DNA of 64,000 bases from Roseovarius sp. EL26 (GCF_900327775.1 NZ_OUMZ01000005.1:581220-645219), one strand, 5' to 3'; positions 44,079 to 53,622 are shown, counted from the stretch's first letter. The notes: generated by a model from the letters alone, not told the origin. Numbers and translations: made by a program.

Positions 44079-45031
44079 TCGGCCAGTGCCTCGTCACGCA
44101 TCGCGGCCGCGTCTTCGGCGCTCAGCAGCAGAGATTTCTCAGGTGTGATCAGCGTCTCAAACCCGTCTGGCAGGCCCGCCTCGGGCAGAACCGCCGGGTA
44201 CATCCAGTTGGTGGTTGGCAGGATCGCCTGTGCGGCGTCCGACACCATGAAGGTCAGGAACTGATCGGCCAACTCGGGCTGATCTGCACCGGCCAGCTTG
44301 GCCGCAACTTCAACCTGCATATAGTGACCCTCGTCAAAGGCGGCGGCTTTCTTGCTGGTGTCTTCCTCGGCGATCAGGTGATAGGCGGGGGAGGTGGTGT
44401 AGCTCAACACCATGTCGGCCTCACCTTCCAGAAACAGGCCGTAAGCCTCGGACCAGCCTTTGGTCACGGTCAGAACGTTGTCAGACAGGCCGGCCCAGAT
44501 TTCAGGCGCACGATCGCCGTAGATGCTTTTGACCCACAGTAACAGACCCAAACCGGGCGTTGAGGAACGCGGGTCTTGGATAACGATTTTCACGTCACTG
44601 GCGGCCAGCGCTTCAAAATTCTCAGGTGCGTCTGCATCAGCGTTCAGAACAAAGGCAAAGTAACCCCAGTCGTAGGGCACGAATGTGCTGTCGGTCCATT
44701 CTACCGGCAGGTCATACTCGGCGATGACTGCATGTTCGGCCAAAAGGCCAGTTTCTTTGGCAGCGACGATCAGGTTGGTGTCCAGACCCAGAACGACATC
44801 CGCATCGGAATTCTCACCTTCCAGCTTCAGCCGCGCCAGCAGGGCCGCGCCATCTTCGACGCCGACAAGGTTCAGCGTGCAGCCACAGTTGGCCTCAAAT
44901 GCCTCTTTGATCTGCGGGCCGGGGCCCCAGTCCGAGACAAAGCTGTCATAGGTATATACAGTCAGTTCAGGTGTTTCAGCAGCAACAACAGTCGCGCTCA
45001 AAACGCCCGCAGCAAAAAATAGATGTTTCAC
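44054..45031 (-). CDS. thiB: thiamine-binding periplasmic protein
   Basis: A 325-residue solute-binding protein. Start is GTG 45031 with AAAGGAGG nearby (KHLFFAAGVLSATVVA makes the signal peptide). Mature part: ETPELTVYTYDSFVSDWGPGPQIKEAFEANCGCTLNLV is typical of ThiB, as are GVEDGAALLARLKLEGENSDADVVLGLDTNLI and the thiamine contact region SYTTSPAYHL. It is the first gene of thiBPQ. An in-frame upstream ATG overlaps the TPP riboswitch and is not credible. Confidence 0.9.
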   Translation of the reverse strand: MKHLFFAAGVLSATVVAAETPELTVYTYDSFVSDWGPGPQIKEAFEANCGCTLNLVGVEDGAALLARLKLEGENSDADVVLGLDTNLIVAAKETGLLAEHAVIAEYDLPVEWTDSTFVPYDWGYFAFVLNADADAPENFEALAASDVKIVIQDPRSSTPGLGLLLWVKSIYGDRAPEIWAGLSDNVLTVTKGWSEAYGLFLEGEADMVLSYTTSPAYHLIAEEDTSKKAAAFDEGHYMQVEVAAKLAGADQPELADQFLTFMVSDAAQAILPTTNWMYPAVLPEAGLPDGFETLITPEKSLLLSAEDAAAMRDEALAEWLGALSQ

Positions 45032-45082
45032 ATCATCCTCCTTTGCGACGGAATGGGTAAGGATGGATGAATGATCCGATAA

Positions 45083-45166
45083 CCTTCCCTCCGCCGGTTC
45101 TAGCCGGTTCAGGTTCAACGGGTTCGCTTTTCAGCATCTCAGCGCGGTTGCCCGAGCACCCCAAGG
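45083..45166 (-). promoter_or_regulatory. TPP riboswitch (THI element) for thiBPQ
   Basis: On the minus strand the conserved blocks are in order: CTTGGGGTGC, GCTGAGAT (45138-45145), the AACCCGTTGAACCTGAACCGG region with its GAACCTGA core, and the closing GGAGGGAAGG. Arrangement and spacing match the ThiM/ThiC-type TPP aptamer. It lies ~50 bases before the thiB start and should shut off the operon when TPP is plentiful. Confidence 0.93.
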
Positions 45167-45330
45167 TAATGCCTCCCTAAATCGACGGGGCGTGAAACAC
45201 AACTGATTAAGCGGCTGGTGTTATCGTTAGCCAGTTTTGGCCATATGATGAGAACCAGCGGCACTCCCCTTGATCCTCGCCGCCTCACCGGGCATGACAG
45301 GCACAAGTCGTATGAGTGAGAGGTGTCTAA

Positions 45331-46653
45331 ATGGATTGGGAAAATCCGCCTGAGGTGGTACAGCAGGCAATGGAATACGCCCAGCAGGGTATGGATGTGG
45401 CCAGGGGTTGGTTGCTCAGCCCTGCCGCATGGTCGCAATTGGCGCTCTTGATCGTGGCTTTTCTGGCGGCGCTTTATTGCAGCCGCAAGATCACCCCGGG
45501 CCTCAAACGTATTCTGACCCCGCCTGAAGGGCAGGAGCATGTCATTGCCCGCACACGGCTGATTGCACTGACCTTCCTGCCGCTGATCCTGCCGCTTATG
45601 GCCTATATGTTCACTGGTGTGGGCGAGGGTGTGACCCGTTCCGTCTTTGGCTCTGGCGCGGTCATCGCTTTTGGTAAACGCGTCTTCATGCTCCTCGCAG
45701 TGCGCATTTTGGTGCGCGATATCCTCAAAGATCCGTTTCTGATCTTGCTGGGTAAGTTTATCCTGATGCCGGTCGCCGCGCTCTATGCACTGGGGCTGCT
45801 AGATTTTGTGACAACTAAGCTGGAAGAAACCGTTGTCCCATTAGGCAATATGTCGTTTGATCTGATGTGGCTGGTCAAGGCCGTGGTTATTGGCGGCGCA
45901 GTGTTTTGGATGGGCCGCTGGTCCAATGATCAATCTGCCACATATATTCATCAGCAAGAGGAAATGCGCCCCGCAACCCGACAGCTGGCGGTCAAGGCGG
46001 CAGAGGTTGCGATCTTTGGTGTCGCCTTTCTGATCTTGATGAACATCCTTGGCATTTCCCTGACCAGTCTTGCGGTGCTGGGGGGTGCGATTGGTGTCGG
46101 TATCGGTTTCGGCCTGCAACAGATCGCATCGAACTTTATATCGGGCATCATCTTGTTGATCGAAGGGCAGGCCACGGTTGGCGACTATGTTGAGCTGGAC
46201 AATGGCGAGGCCGGTACCATTGTGAAAACCACTGCGCGCGCGATGATTTTGGAAACCTATGATGGCAAGTGGATCGTTGTCCCGAACTCGGATTTCATCA
46301 CGACGCGGGTGGTGAATTACTCTGATCAGGGTAGTGCCAACCGGTATGAGGCGCCATTCTCTGTCTCTTATGACACCGACATCAATCTTGTGCCCGAAAT
46401 CATTGAGACTGCCGTGGCCAAGTTGGACTTTGTGCTGACCGATCCCGAATACCCAGATTGCGAGCTGCGCAGTTTTGGCGATAGCGGTGTGGAATTTGCG
46501 GTGGAGTTTTGGGTCAATGGAATTGATGATGGCAAGAACAAGTTCACGCCCAAGGTACTGTTTGCGATTTGGAATGCGTTGCAAGCGTATGACATCGAAA
46601 TTCCATTCCCACAGCGTGTTGTACATCACAAAGGATTGCCACCAGTCGTATGA
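45331..46653 (+). CDS. MscS-family mechanosensitive channel
   Basis: A 440-residue membrane protein. Four to five hydrophobic segments precede the conserved pore helix and beta domain: SLAVLGGAIGVGIGFGLQQIASNFISGIILLIEG (pore TM3 with its Gly/Ala pattern), then VGDYVELDNGEAGTIVKTTARAMILETYDGKWIVVPNSDFI and the C-terminal alpha/beta domain. It opens on membrane tension after a drop in osmolarity. Its stop overlaps the start of the flavoprotein gene by four bases. Confidence 0.92.
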   Translation: MDWENPPEVVQQAMEYAQQGMDVARGWLLSPAAWSQLALLIVAFLAALYCSRKITPGLKRILTPPEGQEHVIARTRLIALTFLPLILPLMAYMFTGVGEGVTRSVFGSGAVIAFGKRVFMLLAVRILVRDILKDPFLILLGKFILMPVAALYALGLLDFVTTKLEETVVPLGNMSFDLMWLVKAVVIGGAVFWMGRWSNDQSATYIHQQEEMRPATRQLAVKAAEVAIFGVAFLILMNILGISLTSLAVLGGAIGVGIGFGLQQIASNFISGIILLIEGQATVGDYVELDNGEAGTIVKTTARAMILETYDGKWIVVPNSDFITTRVVNYSDQGSANRYEAPFSVSYDTDINLVPEIIETAVAKLDFVLTDPEYPDCELRSFGDSGVEFAVEFWVNGIDDGKNKFTPKVLFAIWNALQAYDIEIPFPQRVVHHKGLPPVV

Positions 46654-47813
46654 AACAGGTTGTCGTCATAGGGGCTGGGCCCGCCGGGCTGATGGCGGCA
46701 GATGTGATCTCGGCTGCGGGGCATTCTGTGCTGGTGGCCGAGGCGAAACCCAGCCCGGCGCGCAAACTGCTGATGGCCGGAAAGTCCGGGCTGAACCTGA
46801 CCAAGGCGGAAGGGTATGATGACTTCCTTGCGGCTTACGGCGATCGCGCGCAGGAGTTGCGCCTGATGCTGGAGGCTTTTGGCCCGGACGACGTGCAGGC
46901 TTGGGCCGAGGGGTTGGGGCAGGATCTGTTCACCGGTTCTACCGGCCGGGTATTTCCCAAGGTGATGAAAGCCTCGCCGCTATTGCGCAATTGGCTGGCA
47001 CGGCTAGAGGGGCAAGGCGTCGAAGTGAAAACCCGTTGGCGCTGGGCAGGGTGGCAAGGCGATGCGCTGCAGTTTGAAACGCCTGATGGGATGGTTTCAG
47101 CAACGCCCGACGCAACCGTTCTAGCCTGCGGTGGGGCCAGTTGGGCACGTCTGGGATCAGACGGCGCTTGGGCGGCGCTCATGCCTGAAACAGAGATTTC
47201 ACCGTTCCAACCGTCGAATGCGGCACTGTCTGTCACGTGGTCGGGTCATATGGCACCTCACTTTGGCGCGGCGCTCAAGGCGGTGCGTTGGCAGGCAGGT
47301 GATCTGACCTCACGCGGGGAGGCGGTGATTTCGGTGCGCGGTCTTGAGGGCGGCGGGCTTTATCCGCTGACCCCGGCTTTGCGAGAGGGGGTCGCGCTGT
47401 TTGTTGATCTGTTGCCAGACATACCATTGGATCAGCTCCGCAAACGGCTGAGCCGCCCACGCGGCAAAGCCAGCCTCTCCAATCATTTACGCAAGACGTT
47501 AAAGCTTCCCCCGGTTAAGCTGGCCCTGCTGATGGAGTTTGCCCGACCCTTGCCCGACGATCTGGCCCCAGTGATCAAGGCCTTGCCAGTGCCCTATACC
47601 GGGTTACGCCCGATGGACGAGGCGATTTCGACTGCGGGCGGTTTGCGGTTTAACGCGCTGAACCAGCACTTCATGCTCAGCCAACGACCCGGCACTTTTG
47701 CCGCCGGTGAAATGCTGGACTGGGAGGCCCCGACCGGGGGCTACCTGTTGACGGCCTGTCTGGCCACAGGGCGCTGGGCCGGGCTGGGGGCGGTTCGGTA
47801 TTTGTCGGCTTAA
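46650..47813 (+). CDS. TIGR03862-type flavoprotein (BaiN/HI0933-like)
   Basis: A 387-residue FAD protein. Dinucleotide-binding motif VVIGAGPAGLMAADVISAAGHSVLVAEA (1-33), then SPARKLLMAGKSGLNLTKAE, typical of the HI0933/BaiN family. The C-terminus MLDWEAPTGGYLLTACLATGRWAGLGA closes the FAD site. The subfamily is an alphaproteobacterial group of unknown substrate. It overlaps MscS by ATGA and is probably translated with it. Confidence 0.85.
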   Translation: MKQVVVIGAGPAGLMAADVISAAGHSVLVAEAKPSPARKLLMAGKSGLNLTKAEGYDDFLAAYGDRAQELRLMLEAFGPDDVQAWAEGLGQDLFTGSTGRVFPKVMKASPLLRNWLARLEGQGVEVKTRWRWAGWQGDALQFETPDGMVSATPDATVLACGGASWARLGSDGAWAALMPETEISPFQPSNAALSVTWSGHMAPHFGAALKAVRWQAGDLTSRGEAVISVRGLEGGGLYPLTPALREGVALFVDLLPDIPLDQLRKRLSRPRGKASLSNHLRKTLKLPPVKLALLMEFARPLPDDLAPVIKALPVPYTGLRPMDEAISTAGGLRFNALNQHFMLSQRPGTFAAGEMLDWEAPTGGYLLTACLATGRWAGLGAVRYLSA

Positions 47814-47895
47814 ACTGGCTTGTCACAACGCTTTGACTTGATTCCTGTTTTGTTCTGCTGTCAATCTGGCGCCATTATCAAGCACGGAGATTTCA

Positions 47896-48324
47896 ATGGA
47901 CAAGTCTGGATCATGCCTTTGCGGGGCCGTCAGTTACAATATCGCTAACGCTTCTGATACCTGTGGTATTTGCCATTGCGACATGTGTCGAAAATGGTCG
48001 GGTGGGGTGTATATTGGTTATCAAGCTGCGGCTGATCAGGTCAGCTTTAACGGGGATGAACATATCACGACATATGCGTCTTCAGACTGGGCCGAGCGTG
48101 GATTTTGCAAAACCTGTGGCACGAGCCTGTTTTACCGTGTCACGGCACAAGGCCCACATCACGGGCAATTGCATATTGGGTTTGGTACGTTGGATGATCC
48201 ATCGGATGTACGAGCAAACGAAGAGATCTTTATCGATCAAAAACCGGACAGTTACTCCTTTGCAGGTGACACACATAAGATGACCGCCGCCGAGGTTTTC
48301 GCGGCTTTTGCACCGCCGGATTAA
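47896..48324 (+). CDS. GFA-domain protein (glutathione-dependent formaldehyde-activating family)
   Basis: A 142-residue protein with the zinc-binding cysteines of the family: CLCGAVSYNI, CGICHCDMCRKWSGG and FCKTCGTSLFYR. The family's namesake adds glutathione to formaldehyde, but most members have no known activity. Alone between the flavoprotein and the convergent Hint/RTX gene. Confidence 0.8.
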   Translation: MDKSGSCLCGAVSYNIANASDTCGICHCDMCRKWSGGVYIGYQAAADQVSFNGDEHITTYASSDWAERGFCKTCGTSLFYRVTAQGPHHGQLHIGFGTLDDPSDVRANEEIFIDQKPDSYSFAGDTHKMTAAEVFAAFAPPD

Positions 48325-48333
48325 GGCCCTCAG

Positions 48334-49980
48334 CTAGAGACGGGGTTGAGCAAAGGATTGCAGCAGCGGCTGTTGGTTTTTGGCGTGACGTGCAATCAGC
48401 TGTCGTGACACTTTTCCGGAAGGAAGGGGTAACGCTGGCCGAGGGGCACCATCGGTGATCGTGAGCTCAGGAAAAAGCGTCAGAATTTCTTCGCGCAACT
48501 CTGTTGAAAAGGACTTGAGCGCCTCTGGCCCAGTGAATAGGCTTTCTGTCGGGGCCCCTTCGGCAAAGATAACTTCGTGCTGATCGAACAGGAGGTGAAA
48601 ATAATCTACTGACTGCGGTGTTTCGTCGATGTAAATGCCCGGCAACGCCGTCAACCGGATGGCTGGAAGCAGGGCCTGATGTGTGCCAAACATGCGCTGT
48701 GCTATCTTAGACGAAACCATCATTCGATGCTGCCGGGAAACACGTAAATCCCGTTGGGGCAGTTGATTGCCCAAGGCGCCGGCTGAGATGGTGATCGGGC
48801 GCAATTTTGGATCTTTCCGCAACGATGCCAGATCAACAGTTGTTCGCAACACGCGTCGCAATGGCCTTAATGTGATTTCTTGCGTAGGGGGATCGATACA
48901 ATGAACAAGGGAACCGGGTTGCAATTGCGCGACATCTACGGCCCCACAATTTGTGTGAATGCAAGTGCCGGACGCAAAGCAGGCAATGCCGATGTCTTCA
49001 AGTTCTTCATCCGTATCCAGCTGACTTGGTGCGATGCCGACCAGACGGATCGATTCACCATTGGGGAACGTCAGAACCGATCCACCTTCTCCATCTGAGG
49101 TGATGACAACATCGCTCGCGTCGATCGGCTTACCTGATGCGTCAATCAGATTGTCGACATTCAGGAGATCTTGGCCAATAGTGAAGTCACCGATCGTGTC
49201 TGCCCCGCCTGCCGCTGTAGACGTAAACACGTCATTCCCGATCCCACCCTCGAGATAGTCATTTCCCAGCCCACCAGTGATCTGGTCGTCGCCTTCCTGA
49301 CCATAAATGTGGTCATCGCCCGCGCCGCCGTTGATCGTGTCATCATAGGTAAAGCTGCCCGCGTCGACTGCGCTTTGCGATAACGAGACCTGCACATTGT
49401 CGAGCAGTACGCCGAGGCTGTTGTTTTGCCCGGGCATTTCACGAAACCCGATCGTGTCTGTTCCGCTCAGGCCTGTCAGAGTAATGGTTGCCGTGGTGAA
49501 AAATGACGTGGATGACGGCGAGATTGTTGCAACCACAATGCCGTTGTGAGTGACTTGAAAATCATCATTTACACTGCCGCCTGCACGGGCCGCATGGCCA
49601 AAGCTCAGAGTGTAGCTAACACCAGTATCCAATTCCACATTGGTTTGAACATGATCCAGTCCACCGCTGCTGTTTGCATCCAGCTCGATGAAAGAGGACC
49701 CGTCCGCTGTCGATAAGCCGAGAAAACCATCACCCCAACGTTCAATCACTCCGCCTGATCCGGTATTGAACCAGCCGTCTACAGTGCCAAGGGACCAGCT
49801 GTTGTCGGCTTGATTTGAATCCAACCCACCGTTTGCAAGCAGTTGGACGTCTCCGTAAATGGTATCGTTGCCACCGCCACCATCAATTGAATCATTGCCT
49901 TCTTCGCCAGTGATTTCATCATTGGCGTTATCACCGGTAAGGGTGTCATTCCCGGAAGAAGGGGTGCCGGTTACTGCCAT
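48334..49980 (-). CDS. secreted RTX protein with a Hint domain and a jelly-roll-like domain
   Basis: A 548-residue protein. No classical signal peptide; N-terminal RTX nonapeptides start at once (SGNDTLTG, ANDEITGEEGNDSIDGG, GGNDTIYGD, ~9-44), and more lie at ~216-260 (GGAGDDHIYGQEGDDQITGG). Between them is a ~150-residue beta-rich segment (TVDGWFNTGSG, FIELDAN, FREMPGQNN, LLDNVQVSLS) that looks like a carbohydrate-binding jelly roll. Residues ~334-480 form a Hint domain (CFASGTCIHTNCGAVDVAQLQPGSLVHC), as used in intein-like self-cleavage, with SRQHRMMVS near 418. RTX repeats imply type I secretion, but no secretion genes are near. Ligand and processing are inference. Confidence 0.85.
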   Translation of the reverse strand: MAVTGTPSSGNDTLTGDNANDEITGEEGNDSIDGGGGNDTIYGDVQLLANGGLDSNQADNSWSLGTVDGWFNTGSGGVIERWGDGFLGLSTADGSSFIELDANSSGGLDHVQTNVELDTGVSYTLSFGHAARAGGSVNDDFQVTHNGIVVATISPSSTSFFTTATITLTGLSGTDTIGFREMPGQNNSLGVLLDNVQVSLSQSAVDAGSFTYDDTINGGAGDDHIYGQEGDDQITGGLGNDYLEGGIGNDVFTSTAAGGADTIGDFTIGQDLLNVDNLIDASGKPIDASDVVITSDGEGGSVLTFPNGESIRLVGIAPSQLDTDEELEDIGIACFASGTCIHTNCGAVDVAQLQPGSLVHCIDPPTQEITLRPLRRVLRTTVDLASLRKDPKLRPITISAGALGNQLPQRDLRVSRQHRMMVSSKIAQRMFGTHQALLPAIRLTALPGIYIDETPQSVDYFHLLFDQHEVIFAEGAPTESLFTGPEALKSFSTELREEILTLFPELTITDGAPRPALPLPSGKVSRQLIARHAKNQQPLLQSFAQPRL

Positions 49981-50126
49981 ACTGTTTTACTTACAACCTT
50001 GAGATTGCGACGCTACATTGCCTGAATTTTGGTCACAATACACTATGCATGGATTATGGGAAGAATGTGTCATCACCTGAGGTTCCCCATGACATTAATT
50101 AGGCGGTCTGCTGAATATCCTTACTG

Positions 50127-51002
50127 TTATTGTGGCGTCTCGGGTTGCTCGAATAGTTCTGAAAATAGACTTAGATCCGCCGCTAACGCTGTGTCTTTTC
50201 CAACCGCAATGACGAGATCACGATACAATGGAGTTTCTGTTTGCGTGGTGGTTCTTATGCGGTTATCTAAATGGCGATGAATGTCTGGCTCGGGCAACAG
50301 GGTGAAACCGATATCATGTTTGACGCACTCCATAATGGCCTCGACACTATCTAAAAAAATACTGCGACCAGCTTTGTTCAACAGCGGTTGAACATGTTCA
50401 GCAATTAGCTTGCCAATACCAGAACTTGGCATGAAATGTAGAAATGGAACGGCTTGATGCAGCTGATAAACGCTGCTCGTATCGTGGCCTGCCGGCATGG
50501 CAAAGATAAGTTTCTCACGCCGAAGATGCTTGTATCTCAGGCCGACGGGCGGTTTTTGAGAGGCTGTGACAATCGCAGCGTCCAACTGTCCAGAGGCAAC
50601 CTTATGTTCCAATGCGCGCGACAGGCCGGTCTGGATGTCGAAACTGGCCTGAGGCAATTGTTCGCGCGCCTGATGCAGGAAATTTGGCAGCAGACGGGCG
50701 CTGGCTGTTGCCACAAAACCAATGCGGAATTGCCCTGTTAAGGTTTGAGACGGTTGGCAAAGTGTCGTCAAGGTCTGCTCGGCTGACAGTATTTTTGCAG
50801 CCTGATCGCAAATTGCGCGTCCCAGTGGGGTCAATCTGGGGGGACGTGCTGTGCGGTCAAACAATTTTGCATCCAACTCAAACTCAAGTGCTTTCATTTG
50901 CATAGAGACCGCAGGACCGGACATGTTTAGCTGTTCGGCCGCAGCAGCAAAGGATTGCAATTCGGATATTTTCAGAAGGGTTTTCAAGGCTCGAGTTTGC
51001 AT
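50127..51002 (-). CDS. LysR-family regulator, divergent from acyl-CoA dehydrogenase
   Basis: A 291-residue LTTR. HTH: ALKTLLKISELQSFAAAAEQLNMSGPAVSMQMKALEFELDAKLFDRTARPP. Ligand domain: FRIGFVATASARLLPNFLHQAREQLPQASFDIQTG, ending in a CysB/CbbR-like pattern. Its ATG lies 87 bp from that of the acyl-CoA dehydrogenase, transcribed in the opposite direction, so it probably regulates that gene and possibly the cluster beyond it. Confidence 0.88.
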   Translation of the reverse strand: MQTRALKTLLKISELQSFAAAAEQLNMSGPAVSMQMKALEFELDAKLFDRTARPPRLTPLGRAICDQAAKILSAEQTLTTLCQPSQTLTGQFRIGFVATASARLLPNFLHQAREQLPQASFDIQTGLSRALEHKVASGQLDAAIVTASQKPPVGLRYKHLRREKLIFAMPAGHDTSSVYQLHQAVPFLHFMPSSGIGKLIAEHVQPLLNKAGRSIFLDSVEAIMECVKHDIGFTLLPEPDIHRHLDNRIRTTTQTETPLYRDLVIAVGKDTALAADLSLFSELFEQPETPQ

Positions 51003-51089
51003 AAATTAAGTATACATTAATTTGTTTGAAAAATTAATTTAATTTTCTGCAACACCCAGCAAGCTATACTTGGCCTGAAGGAGACTGAG

Positions 51090-52310
51090 ATGTCGCGCAC
51101 AACAAATCCATATCTGGCCCGGGCAAAGGAACTCGTCCCGATGTTTGCCCAAAATGCTGCCCGATGGGATCAAAGCCGCAGTTATTGCTGGCCAAATGTG
51201 CGTGCGTTGGCTGACGCGGGTCTGATTGGCATGAGCATTCCGCAAGCCTATGGTGGGCAAGGAGCGAGCCTTTTGGAAACCGTGCATGTGGTCGAGGAAG
51301 TCGCCAAGGCCTGCACTTTGACTGCGCGTATTTTGGTTGAGGCGAATATGGGCGGCATCAGCGCGATCATGGCCTATGGCACATCTGATCAAAAAGCGCT
51401 CTGTGCGCCATACGTGCTGTCAGGGGATAAACCCGCGATCTGCATCACCGAACAGGATGCAGGAAGTGCGGCAACCGACATGCAAACAACCGCACGTCGC
51501 GCAGGTGGGGAATCCAGGGGGACTTATACCCTCAATGGCGCAAAGCATTGGATCACCGGTGGTGGGGTGTCAAAAGTGCACCTGATTTTTGCCCGTGTGT
51601 TGGATGAGCGTGGCTTAGATCTGGGCATTGGTGGCTTCATTGTCATATGCGATCCGGCTAAGGGCCAATATCCCGACGGGTTCAAAGTGGTCAGCCGTGA
51701 ACGTACTATGGGGCTTTGTGGCATGCCCGAGGCAACGCTGGAGTTTACGGACCTTGTGGTTGAAGCCAACCATGTCCTGATCCCGCCGGGTGGGTTTGCC
51801 CGTGGCTTTGCGGAACTGATGACCGCCTATAACAGCCAGCGGGTGGGGGCGGGAACCATCGCGATGGGCGTGGCGGCTGGGGCATTGGACCATGCCAAGC
51901 GCTATTTGTTGGAACGCGAGCAATTCGGGCGCCCGTTGGCGGAATTTCAGGGTCTTCAGTGGATGCTGACGGATATGGATGCGGGTGTGCATGCCTCACG
52001 TCTGATGCTGCACGAGGCGGCACAATCCGGTGGGCCGTTTCCAGATATGACCATGGCCGCGCGGGCTAAGATGTTTGCCTCGGAAACGGCGATCAAGGTG
52101 GTCAATGATGCGTTGCAGATGTTTGGCGCACGTGGTTATGGCGATCAAGAACCGTTAGAGCGGATGTACCGTGATGTGAGGATGTTCACCATTGGCGGCG
52201 GAACAGCGCAAATTCTACGTAATCAAATCGCGGGCAGCCTGTTGGGCATCAAAACCCCGCAAACCCGCGAAGGGCATTTGAGCCATCCACATAGCATTGC
52301 AGCACAGTAG
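51090..52310 (+). CDS. acyl-CoA dehydrogenase family protein
   Basis: A 406-residue flavoprotein. The N-terminal helices, the FAD/substrate loop ICITEQDAGSAATDMQTTARR and the C-terminal signature LERMYRDVRMFTIGGGTAQILRNQIAGSLLG (GGTxQI) are all present. It removes two hydrogens from an acyl-CoA, passing them to ETF. No chain-length prediction is possible. A convergent cluster (SDR, enoyl-CoA hydratase and VOC protein) ends three bases away, giving all the steps of a beta-oxidation-like route close together. Confidence 0.88.
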   Translation: MSRTTNPYLARAKELVPMFAQNAARWDQSRSYCWPNVRALADAGLIGMSIPQAYGGQGASLLETVHVVEEVAKACTLTARILVEANMGGISAIMAYGTSDQKALCAPYVLSGDKPAICITEQDAGSAATDMQTTARRAGGESRGTYTLNGAKHWITGGGVSKVHLIFARVLDERGLDLGIGGFIVICDPAKGQYPDGFKVVSRERTMGLCGMPEATLEFTDLVVEANHVLIPPGGFARGFAELMTAYNSQRVGAGTIAMGVAAGALDHAKRYLLEREQFGRPLAEFQGLQWMLTDMDAGVHASRLMLHEAAQSGGPFPDMTMAARAKMFASETAIKVVNDALQMFGARGYGDQEPLERMYRDVRMFTIGGGTAQILRNQIAGSLLGIKTPQTREGHLSHPHSIAAQ

Positions 52311-52312
52311 TT

Positions 52313-53008
52313 CTATCGGTTTATCTCAAGTGCGAGATAGTTCGGGCTTTTACGGATCTTGGAGCCTGGGCAATGTTGTAGCTCAAGCGTAGAGTAGGGG
52401 CGTTTCCACAGCCATTCGCGATTTTCGACCGCCTGCAAATCACTGTTGGGCGGAATGTCATCCGTGAAAGCCAAAAAATATAGGGTAAAGCCATATTGCG
52501 TAACCGGTTGGATCGACAAAAGGGTCATGCCATGCGCTTGATAGGCGTCTAACTCCTGCTCGATATCGGAACAGCGCAGGGTGATCTGACCAATCCGCGC
52601 CCCGCCGCCCAACGGCAAATCGGTGTGCCCTGCATCTTTGGGGCGGTTGTGCTCAAAGTCGTGCTGTAGCAGCTCGATCACAAAACCTTCGGGGTCGCTG
52701 AGATGGCACATGTAACCGATGTCACCAAACTGGTTTGGAGAGGAGACAGGTATGCCCGCAGAGGTCAGCTGCTGATAAGCGATATCGACATTGGGAAGGG
52801 TGATGCCAATTTTCCAATAGTTGTCCGTACGGTCATGGATGTAATCGCCCCCACCGGGACAAAGCACCAAAGTGGTATCTTCGTGCCCATAACCCAGCCG
52901 GACGCTATCTCCTTCTGGCGTGGCGCGCATGCCCATATATTGGGTATAGAACTTGGCCAGTTTTTGCGTATCACGCACCGCCAGCCTCAGCGCAGAGAGC
53001 TTGCTCAT
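52313..53008 (-). CDS. VOC-superfamily protein (glyoxalase/dioxygenase-like)
   Basis: A 231-residue protein with two VOC modules. Module 1: LRLAVRDTQKLAKFYTQYMGMRATPEGDSVRLGYGHEDTTLVLC, to VSSPNQFGDIGYMCHLSDPEGFVIELLQHD (His and Glu metal ligands). Module 2: ITLRCSDIEQELDAYQAHGMTLLSIQPVTQYGFTLYFLAFTD. Members act on glyoxal adducts, epoxides or catechol. It is coupled by ATGA to the enoyl-CoA hydratase gene, so it belongs to the same catabolic unit. Confidence 0.8.
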   Translation of the reverse strand: MSKLSALRLAVRDTQKLAKFYTQYMGMRATPEGDSVRLGYGHEDTTLVLCPGGGDYIHDRTDNYWKIGITLPNVDIAYQQLTSAGIPVSSPNQFGDIGYMCHLSDPEGFVIELLQHDFEHNRPKDAGHTDLPLGGGARIGQITLRCSDIEQELDAYQAHGMTLLSIQPVTQYGFTLYFLAFTDDIPPNSDLQAVENREWLWKRPYSTLELQHCPGSKIRKSPNYLALEINR

Positions 53009-53622
53009 GAAGCGCCCTGACAGAGTGCCTTGATGCCCTTTGCGATTGCTGGATCAGCTGCAACAGTATCGGTCGCCAGATCACTTGCGGTTTGCAGCAA
53101 GGCATCAGGGTCAACAACGCGATCGAACAGACCCCAGTTCAGAGCGGTTTGCGTGTCGACCTTCTGCCCTGCCATCAGGATCATCTTGGCATGTGATGGT
53201 CCAACCAGCGCAGCAAGGCGTGGCGGATCAGAGGGCTGCGGCAGAAACCCCAGCTTCATCACCGGATAAAACGCTTTTGCACCGGGCACAGCAATGCGTA
53301 AATCGCAGGCCAAGACCATGCCCATCGCGCCCCCGGCCACCGTACCGTTCAAAGCCGCAATTGACAGGCCGGGCAGGGCGGCAATCGCCGTTGAAAGGCG
53401 CTCCCATACCGGACTCACAGCCAATCCCGCGCGTGCCGCCTCCAGATCAGCTCCTGCAGAAAACACCTTGCCTGCGCCGGTCAGGATAAACGCCCGCGCC
53501 TCCTGTGCGGCCTCTGCAATTTCCGCCAGTTCGGTCAGCATCGCTTCGGTCAGGGCGTTGGCCTTGTCCGGGCGGTTGAGGGTGACAGTCCAGATCCCGC
53601 CCTCTTTATTCAGTTCAATCAT
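53005..53622 (-). CDS. enoyl-CoA hydratase/isomerase family protein
   Basis: A 205-residue crotonase-fold protein, shorter than the usual ~255 residues. The N-terminal LNRPDKANALTEAMLTELAEIAE and AFILTGAGKVFSAGADLE (oxyanion hole) and IAALNGTVAGGAMGMVLACDLRIAVPGAKAFYPVMKLGFLP (second oxyanion and acidic region) are intact; the C-terminal trimerisation helices are short. Which double bond or thioester is handled is unknown. Operon with the SDR upstream and the VOC protein downstream, all overlapping by ATGA. Confidence 0.85.
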   Translation of the reverse strand: MIELNKEGGIWTVTLNRPDKANALTEAMLTELAEIAEAAQEARAFILTGAGKVFSAGADLEAARAGLAVSPVWERLSTAIAALPGLSIAALNGTVAGGAMGMVLACDLRIAVPGAKAFYPVMKLGFLPQPSDPPRLAALVGPSHAKMILMAGQKVDTQTALNWGLFDRVVDPDALLQTASDLATDTVAADPAIAKGIKALCQGAS

